From: an uncultured Flavobacteriales bacterium
GTDB lineage: Bacteria > Bacteroidota > Bacteroidia > Flavobacteriales_D > Sanyastnellaceae
Length of the DNA: 58,586 bases
Assembly: GCA_905480095.1 (NCBI GenBank)
Contig: CAJQPF010000004.1
Location: forward strand, 1 to 58,586
Direction of reading: 5' to 3'
Part shown: positions 53,503-58,586 of the stretch, one piece after another
Layout of the letters: each line of letters opens with the position of its first letter
How positions within the stretch are numbered: position 1 is the stretch's first letter
Translations under genes and position numbers: made by a program
Notes under the pieces: generated by a model
Database searches by the model: none
What the model was told of the DNA's origin: nothing
The model's input: only the letters and a program-made list of their open reading frames with translations

Positions 53503-54675
53503 ATGGATATAACAAACATTCCCACAGCAGCGTACCATGCAAAAACACTTGCGGGTCTTGAACAGTTGGTGGCTGATGAGCTTCTGGCACATGGCGCTAC
53601 AGAAATTAAAATTGGCAGGAGAGGGGTCGGCTTTACAGCAACTGCTGAAGTCATGTATCGTCATTGTATGCATGCTAGATTTACATTAAAAGTGTTGCGA
53701 ATTTTATATCAATTCAAAGCGAAGCATACCGATGAGCTTTATCGCATGGCTGCAAGAAAAAAGTGGGAGGATGTTCTGAAAGAGAATGGAACATTAACGA
53801 TTGATTCTACGATATACTCAGATCATTTCACACATGATCAATTTGCTGTTCTTCGTTTAAAGGATGCAATCGTAGATAGGTTTCGTGCAAAAAAAGGAGA
53901 ACGACCTTCAATAGATAGACAGAATCCTGACGTCAGAATACACTTACATATCAGCCGTGAAGACGTGACCATCTCTTTAGACGCTTGTGGAGAGCCTCTG
54001 TCAAAAAGAGGTTACCGTTCTAGAAAAGCGATTGCACCGTTAAATGAGGTGTTGGCTGCAGGTCTTCTTGCATTGAGCGGGTGGCATCCTGGTATACCCT
54101 TATACGATCCAATGTGTGGGTCGGGTACCTTTACATGTGAAGCGGCGCTTTGGGCGTCGGGGATGCCCGTCCAAATGAACCGTTCTCACTTTGCGTTCAT
54201 GGAATGGATGAATTTTAATCGATCTGCTTGGATTGCTGTGCGTGATGAAGCGATGGATTTCAATCCGCCTGTTCCAACAGCCATATATGCGTCTGACATA
54301 AGTGGAGATGCGATATCCCAAACCAAATATGCGCTGTCACAACTTGATCTGCCTTCTCACAATGTGAGTGTCGATGAAATCGATTTCTTTCAATCAGAAC
54401 CGCAGAAAACGGAGGGAGGTGTCGTTGTGATCAACCCGCCATATGGAGAGCGAATGGAACCTGAAAACATTGATGAGATGTATGCAGCCATAGGCGACAG
54501 ACTCAAGTTTCATTGGCCTGGATTTAAGGCCTGGATTATCTCATCGAATCCAGAAGCGATTAAGCACATCGGCCTAAAAAGCAACCACCGACATAAAGTG
54601 CACAATGGCCCTTTAGAATGTCGGTGGTTGGGATATGAATTATACGCGGGCTCTCGCTTCGCGGATAAAAAGTAA
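53503..54675 (+). CDS. THUMP-domain RNA methyltransferase (RlmL N-terminal-domain type)
   Basis: A 390-residue RNA methylase. The N-terminal THUMP domain binds RNA (about residues 50-165); the C-terminal Rossmann domain has YDPMCGSGTFTCEAAL and the amino-methylase motif NPPYGERM. This corresponds to the m2G-forming N-terminal half of E. coli RlmL, here as a stand-alone protein. Its likely target is 23S rRNA, but that is inferred from the family. Confidence 0.9.
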   Translation: MDITNIPTAAYHAKTLAGLEQLVADELLAHGATEIKIGRRGVGFTATAEVMYRHCMHARFTLKVLRILYQFKAKHTDELYRMAARKKWEDVLKENGTLTIDSTIYSDHFTHDQFAVLRLKDAIVDRFRAKKGERPSIDRQNPDVRIHLHISREDVTISLDACGEPLSKRGYRSRKAIAPLNEVLAAGLLALSGWHPGIPLYDPMCGSGTFTCEAALWASGMPVQMNRSHFAFMEWMNFNRSAWIAVRDEAMDFNPPVPTAIYASDISGDAISQTKYALSQLDLPSHNVSVDEIDFFQSEPQKTEGGVVVINPPYGERMEPENIDEMYAAIGDRLKFHWPGFKAWIISSNPEAIKHIGLKSNHRHKVHNGPLECRWLGYELYAGSRFADKK

Positions 54676-54684
54676 CGAGAAGTC

Positions 54685-55566
54685 TTACTGCTTCACAAAG
54701 CTTGCGCTCAAGATTGATGTTTCAGAAACGCAATCTACGCTGTATGTTCCGTGGCGAAGTCCACTTACATCTAAGTTGACGTCCCCAGAGACCACATCTT
54801 GTGTGAACACCAAACGACCATTTGTATCATATACGTAAGCCTTGGCATTTGAGTTCAGTCTGAAATTAATCACATCAACGGTGGGATTCGGGTAAATGTT
54901 CATCGCCGAAGCTGAGATTGAACCTACAGCCATCCCTATACTCACATCGGCGGCACTGCTTGGTTCGATTTTATACTGTTCATAGGTATATGTGAGAACG
55001 CCAGTTACGGAGTAGTATTCTCCGAGCATCCAAGCTGGATCTGGAGAGTATAGCATATCGTCGATCATACAGTCCCCCGTTCCGTCATCAAAATATCCAT
55101 CACCGAACCCCAGGTCTGGATTCGTACAAACTGCATTTGTTACTTTGACTCGACATCCTTCGTACGCTTCTCCTGATTCGGCAATAAACCCAGTTGTGAG
55201 ATTAATTGCAGCAGGAAGGTCGTTGTCAGAACTTACGGTTGTAAATGCGGTGACATTCGTGATCTCAGTGAGGTCGTAATATTCAATGACTTCGCCAGTC
55301 AGGATGACTAAATCTCCCACAGCTGGAAGATTTGTGTTGTCATAGATGTAGATGCCGTTCCAAGGGCCAGATCCATCTTGTAAGAAGTAGCTGTAATCAG
55401 TTGCAGCAGTGACTACACCTTGTACAGTCACGACTTGTTCAAGCAGTGGGGAAGCGAAAAGCTCTCCTTGAACCTGAGCAATTGTATGGGTTACATCTTG
55501 AGCAGATGTTAAAGTTGCAACAAAGATGCAAGCGATAGTAAAGAAAAAACGTACAGAATTTAGCAT
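54685..55566 (-). CDS. Small T9SS-exported protein with OB-fold domain(s)
   Basis: A 293-residue secreted protein: signal peptide MLNSVRFFFTIACIFVATL ending TSAQ. The middle resembles the OB-fold domains attached to extracellular nucleases (VVTVQGVVTAA, YSYFLQDGSGPWNGIYIYD, VGDLVILTGEV), here without any nuclease domain. It ends in a type IX sorting domain (MNIYPNPTVDVINFRL, then GLRHGTYSVD). Function is unknown; surface binding of polymers is possible. Confidence 0.82.
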   Translation of the reverse strand: MLNSVRFFFTIACIFVATLTSAQDVTHTIAQVQGELFASPLLEQVVTVQGVVTAATDYSYFLQDGSGPWNGIYIYDNTNLPAVGDLVILTGEVIEYYDLTEITNVTAFTTVSSDNDLPAAINLTTGFIAESGEAYEGCRVKVTNAVCTNPDLGFGDGYFDDGTGDCMIDDMLYSPDPAWMLGEYYSVTGVLTYTYEQYKIEPSSAADVSIGMAVGSISASAMNIYPNPTVDVINFRLNSNAKAYVYDTNGRLVFTQDVVSGDVNLDVSGLRHGTYSVDCVSETSILSASFVKQ

Positions 55567-55655
55567 GATTTAGGTGTTATATTTGAGCGGCAATTTAGTC
55601 AAAAATGACTGAGAGTTATACCTAATAGTACTGTGTTTCCTTATTCAAAAAAGAG

Positions 55656-57314
55656 ATGAGATGTTTTCTTCGTTATCTGGCACTGTCCCTTTTACCATTT
55701 ATACTGGCGTGTTGTAATTTTAAATCTCAGCATGCAGACCTCATTCTTCATAACACTGTAGGTTTGGTATGTGATGGGACACCTATTGGTTCAACTAAAA
55801 TGGCCATTGCAATAGAAAAAGGTAAGATTGTCGCCGTAGGGCCTGAACGAAAGATCTTAAATGCCTATAACGCTGACGAAAAGATTGATCTTCAGCAGGC
55901 TGTCGTTTATCCAGGGTTAATTGATGCGCATGCGCACTTCACGGGATACGCTTTAAGCAAGTTAGAGGTTGATCTTGTCGGTTCAGTCTCTTATGATGAT
56001 GTTTTGAGTAGACTTGAAGCCTTCTCCGAAACCCATTCTTCTGGATGGCTCACTGGCAGGGGGTGGGACCAAAACAAATGGTCGCCTTCATCCTATCCCA
56101 CACGCACGCGTTTGGATGAACTGTTTCCCTCACGACCTGTTGCGATACGAAGAATTGATGGACATGCACTTTTGGCAAATTCGGCTGCGCTTAGAATCGC
56201 TGGGATGTCAGACCTACGCTTTATTCAAGGGGGAGAAATGATTTCGCTTGAAGACGGCACTCCATCAGGGGTGCTTATAGATGGCGCAGCAGACTCTCTT
56301 CTGTTATTCATACCTCCTCATGATGGTCCTACAAAAGACGCGGCGCTTATTCAGGCACAACATGATCTTTTTGCGTTGGGTTTGACTACGGTGGTGGATG
56401 CCGGTTTAGATATGTCGGATATCAGAAGGATAGATTCGCTTCACAGGTCAGGAGACCTTCACATAAGGGTCGTTGCCATGGCAAGTGGAACACAGCCCAA
56501 TCTAGATTCCGCTTTCGCAAAAGGGCCACATCGATCAGATCGATTGATTGCACAATCCATCAAGTTTTATATGGATGGATCCTTAGGGTCTCGAGGTGCC
56601 GCCCTTTTGGCGCCTTATTCTGACCGTCCTTCTCACAGTGGTTTTATATTCCAGGATTCTGCGGAATTTCGTTCAAACCTAAATATCGCATACGCGCGAG
56701 GCTTTCAAGTGGCAACACATTGCATCGGCGATTCTGCGGTTAGAAATGTCCTTAACCTATATAACGCTGTTCTTGGTGGTCAAAATGACAAAAGGTGGCG
56801 CATTGAACACGCTCAAGTTGTCTCTCCCTCGGACTTGCCTTTATTTACATCAGCGAGTATCATCCCTTCAGTACAACCTACCCATGCGACTTCTGATATG
56901 TATTGGGCTGGAGAGCGTCTCGGAAGAAATAGAATCAGGACTGCCTACACCTACCGTGACCTGCAAAAAGCAATTGGAATTCTTCCTTTAGGTACAGATA
57001 TGCCTGTAGAGGATATTGATCCACGTAAAACCTTCTATGCAGCTACAGTGAGGAAGGATTCAGAGGGGTTTCCTGCTGAAGGCTATCATATAGACCAAAG
57101 CCTTACAAGAGAATCCGCCCTTTACGGAATGACGCTTTGGGCTGCCATTGCAAATTTTCACGACAACGAAGTCGGATCTATAGAGGTAGGTAAGTGGGCA
57201 GACCTTGTTGTGATGGACCGCAACCTTCTTATAGTTAAGCCAGATCAGATTTTAGGAGCCCAAACACTCAGAACGTTTGTGTCAGGAGTTCAAGTCTATA
57301 AGTCATCTAATTAA
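55656..57314 (+). CDS. Lipoprotein amidohydrolase (YtcJ/Amidohydro_3 type)
   Basis: A 552-residue metal-dependent hydrolase. A signal peptide with lipobox ILAC (Cys19) predicts an envelope lipoprotein. The amidohydrolase barrel has the metal-binding DAHAHFTG, GWDQNKW, a conserved FYMDGSLGSRGA (barrel Asp), ATHCIGDSA and WRIEHAQVV, plus the final GTDMPVEDIDP. The family includes exoenzyme-like hydrolases of unclear substrate. It is co-oriented with the SCO gene 5 bp downstream. Confidence 0.9.
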   Translation: MRCFLRYLALSLLPFILACCNFKSQHADLILHNTVGLVCDGTPIGSTKMAIAIEKGKIVAVGPERKILNAYNADEKIDLQQAVVYPGLIDAHAHFTGYALSKLEVDLVGSVSYDDVLSRLEAFSETHSSGWLTGRGWDQNKWSPSSYPTRTRLDELFPSRPVAIRRIDGHALLANSAALRIAGMSDLRFIQGGEMISLEDGTPSGVLIDGAADSLLLFIPPHDGPTKDAALIQAQHDLFALGLTTVVDAGLDMSDIRRIDSLHRSGDLHIRVVAMASGTQPNLDSAFAKGPHRSDRLIAQSIKFYMDGSLGSRGAALLAPYSDRPSHSGFIFQDSAEFRSNLNIAYARGFQVATHCIGDSAVRNVLNLYNAVLGGQNDKRWRIEHAQVVSPSDLPLFTSASIIPSVQPTHATSDMYWAGERLGRNRIRTAYTYRDLQKAIGILPLGTDMPVEDIDPRKTFYAATVRKDSEGFPAEGYHIDQSLTRESALYGMTLWAAIANFHDNEVGSIEVGKWADLVVMDRNLLIVKPDQILGAQTLRTFVSGVQVYKSSN

Positions 57315-57319
57315 TCATT

Positions 57320-57979
57320 ATGGGGAGTAAGCAAGCCATCGTACTTTTTGTGACAATCGTTTTGAGTGCTATTCTATATACCTACTTTTTTTTATTACGT
57401 GTTGAAGAAAGGTTACCTATATATCAGCCATCTCAAATTAATCCAGCCTTGGTTGATCCAACTTTACAGACAGAGGATGACCATCGTATTGCTGATTTTA
57501 AGCTCATAAATCAACTTGGTGACACCGTTTCTATGTCAGATGTAGCGGGTTCAATTCTAATTGTAGACTTCTTTTTCACGAGATGCGCCACGATTTGCCC
57601 GCTCCTAACTAACAACATAAAACTGATTCATGACCGTTTGCCAGAAGGAGTTCGCATCCTTAGTCATTCAGTTACGCCTGTTGCGGACAGTGTGTCGGTT
57701 CTTTCTAAATATGCCGATAAGCACGGTGCAAACCCATCTTTGTGGTGGTTTCTCACTGGTCCCAAGGATGAAATATATAAATTGGCCAGGAAGAGCTATT
57801 TCGCTTGTTTGGACGAGGGGGATGGTGGTTATCAGGACTTTGTACACACTGAGAACGTTGTATTGGTTGATCCTCAAGGCAGGCTTAGGGGGTTCTATGA
57901 CGGCACGAAAGAGTCGGAGATTTCTCAGCTATACCTAGACTTAGAGAGTTTAATTGAAGAAAATAAGAAAATAAAGTAA
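57320..57979 (+). CDS. SCO-family copper/thioredoxin-like protein
   Basis: A 219-residue membrane-anchored thioredoxin-fold protein. One N-terminal transmembrane helix (residues 5-24) is followed by the SCO domain with the copper-binding TRCATICPLLT (CxxxC) and the His of DFVHTENVVLVD. SCO proteins insert copper into cytochrome c oxidase subunit II. No oxidase genes are in the window. Confidence 0.92.
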   Translation: MGSKQAIVLFVTIVLSAILYTYFFLLRVEERLPIYQPSQINPALVDPTLQTEDDHRIADFKLINQLGDTVSMSDVAGSILIVDFFFTRCATICPLLTNNIKLIHDRLPEGVRILSHSVTPVADSVSVLSKYADKHGANPSLWWFLTGPKDEIYKLARKSYFACLDEGDGGYQDFVHTENVVLVDPQGRLRGFYDGTKESEISQLYLDLESLIEENKKIK

Positions 57980-57987
57980 CAAACAAC

Positions 57988-58017
57988 TTGTTAGGAAGAA
58001 AACCTAGTGTAAATTTG
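57988..58017 (+). promoter_or_regulatory. rRNA operon promoter P1
   Basis: TTG (57988-57990), 19-bp spacer, TAAATTTG (58010-58017), then CGTCCGCTTTCGAAGGAAAG. First of three aligned modules; it matches the Bacteroidota -33/-7 consensus. Confidence 0.8.
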
Positions 58018-58091
58018 CGTCCGCTTTCGAAGGAAAGTGAGTTTTTTGACAAACGGATGACTTTTAAAATTTAATAAAAATCACTTTTAAC

Positions 58092-58121
58092 TTGCATTAT
58101 TAAAAAGATGCATTATCTTTG
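58092..58121 (+). promoter_or_regulatory. rRNA operon promoter P2
   Basis: TTG (58092-58094), 19-bp spacer, TATCTTTG (58114-58121), then CGCCCGCTTTCAAAGGAAAG. Both P1 and P2 modules also share an ACAAACGG further downstream (58049-58056 and 58157-58164). Confidence 0.85.
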
Positions 58122-58200
58122 CGCCCGCTTTCAAAGGAAAGCAATTTGTTTTTTCTACAAACGGTCGTAAAAAAGAGTTGAAAATTTTTTAACTTTTAAG

Positions 58201-58230
58201 TTGCAGAATGAAAATCCTGTGATACCTTTG
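58201..58230 (+). promoter_or_regulatory. rRNA operon promoter P3
   Basis: TTG (58201-58203), 19-bp spacer, TACCTTTG (58223-58230), then TCGTCCGCTTTGAAAGAAG. It is the promoter nearest to 16S, about 210 bp upstream. Confidence 0.85.
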
Positions 58231-58259
58231 TCGTCCGCTTTGAAAGAAGTAATTTATGA

Positions 58260-58273
58260 AGCTCTTCGGAGCT
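58260..58273 (+). other. UUCG-capped hairpin in rRNA leader
   Basis: AGCTC-TTCG-GAGCT, a perfect 5-bp stem with an ultra-stable UUCG tetraloop, near the 5' end of the P3 transcript. Confidence 0.7.
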
Positions 58274-58287
58274 GATTTGAATATAAA

Positions 58288-58297
58288 GTTCTTTGAC
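58288..58297 (+). promoter_or_regulatory. boxA-like antitermination site
   Basis: GTTCTTTGAC matches the rRNA boxA pattern (E. coli core GCTCTTTA). It would recruit NusB/NusE to the elongating polymerase and lies upstream of the leader hairpins, consistent with rRNA antitermination. Confidence 0.65.
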
Positions 58298-58316
58298 TTG
58301 ATGCAGCAGCCCAAAT

Positions 58317-58396
58317 CCTATCTCTTAATTGAGATAGGTACACCATGTAAGTTTACTTACTGGTGTTTTTAACATCTTCTCTTCGGAGATGATGTT
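58317..58396 (+). other. Three stacked hairpins in the 16S leader
   Basis: First: CCTATCTC (58317-58324) pairs with GAGATAGG (58331-58338). Second: ACACCA and GTAAG (58340-58351) pair with CTTAC and TGGTGT (58356-58366), followed by TTTT, so it looks like a terminator. Third: AACATC plus TCTC (58371-58381) pairs with GAGA plus GATGTT (58386-58396) around a UUCG loop. They could be processing or antitermination structures. The rest of 57980-58440 shows no coding potential. Confidence 0.65.
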
Positions 58397-58440
58397 CCAA
58401 CGTTAATTTTTATGAGAGTCAATTATGGATTATAACTTAC

Positions 58441-58586
<146 letters not shown>

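Overview
The window is a gene-dense, chromosomal stretch from a member of the Bacteroidota, most likely a marine-type Flavobacteriales relative. The evidence is a porP/sprF-gldK-gldL-gldM-gldN type IX secretion/gliding operon, secreted proteins with T9SS C-terminal sorting domains, Bacteroidota-type promoters (TTG, 19-20 bp, TAnnTTTG), lineage-restricted families (DUF4834, DUF4924, Bacteroidota LptE, bacterial GGGP synthase), and a 16S rRNA 5' end of Bacteroidota type. Genus cannot be assigned from this. I see no insertion sequence, prophage, CRISPR array or tRNA gene.

Layout. 1-427: 3' end of an RluA-family pseudouridine synthase. 447-12092 (minus strand): topA, an arginase-family protein, porP/sprF, gldK, gldL, gldM, gldN, a terminator, then an ABC-F ATPase. 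12242-20514 (plus): miaB, a sigma-54 activator, lptE, a helical/TPR-like protein, secG, groES, groEL, a GldA-like ABC ATPase and rsgA. The miaB and groES upstream regions carry the same TGACA-N3-TGTCA palindrome. 20522-21307 (minus): cysQ. 21324-24981 (plus): a TPP riboswitch, a TonB-dependent receptor (probable thiamin uptake) and a secreted peptidylarginine/agmatine deiminase-family enzyme. 24959-26559 (minus): GGGP synthase and an alpha/beta hydrolase. 26726-34602 (plus): carB, DUF4834, a YfhO-type membrane protein, a GNAT/FemAB-like protein, an OmpH/Skp chaperone and DUF4924.

34685-39631 (plus) is the most unusual part. A ThiF/E1-like adenylating-enzyme homologue, a GNAT/autoinducer-synthase-like protein, a 7TMR-DISM histidine kinase and a response regulator are joined by overlapping reading frames, with a second single-domain response regulator just downstream. 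I propose this as a candidate signal-synthesis-plus-sensing system. The gene arrangement is visible in the sequence; the function is inference.

39648-46677 (minus): an M42 aminopeptidase, then a beta-oxidation operon (marR, fadB-like fusion, thiolase, acyl-CoA dehydrogenase) with a 19-bp palindromic operator upstream and a strong intrinsic terminator at its end. 46934-57979: a secreted T9SS protein of unknown function, an RDD membrane protein, acs and a LolD-type ATPase (minus), sucC, an O-methyltransferase, an eIF1/SUI1 protein, a THUMP-domain RNA methylase, a small T9SS-secreted OB-fold protein, a lipoprotein amidohydrolase and an SCO copper protein. 57980-58440 is the rRNA operon control region: three near-identical promoter modules, a boxA and stacked leader hairpins. 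The 16S rRNA starts at about 58441 and runs off the window.
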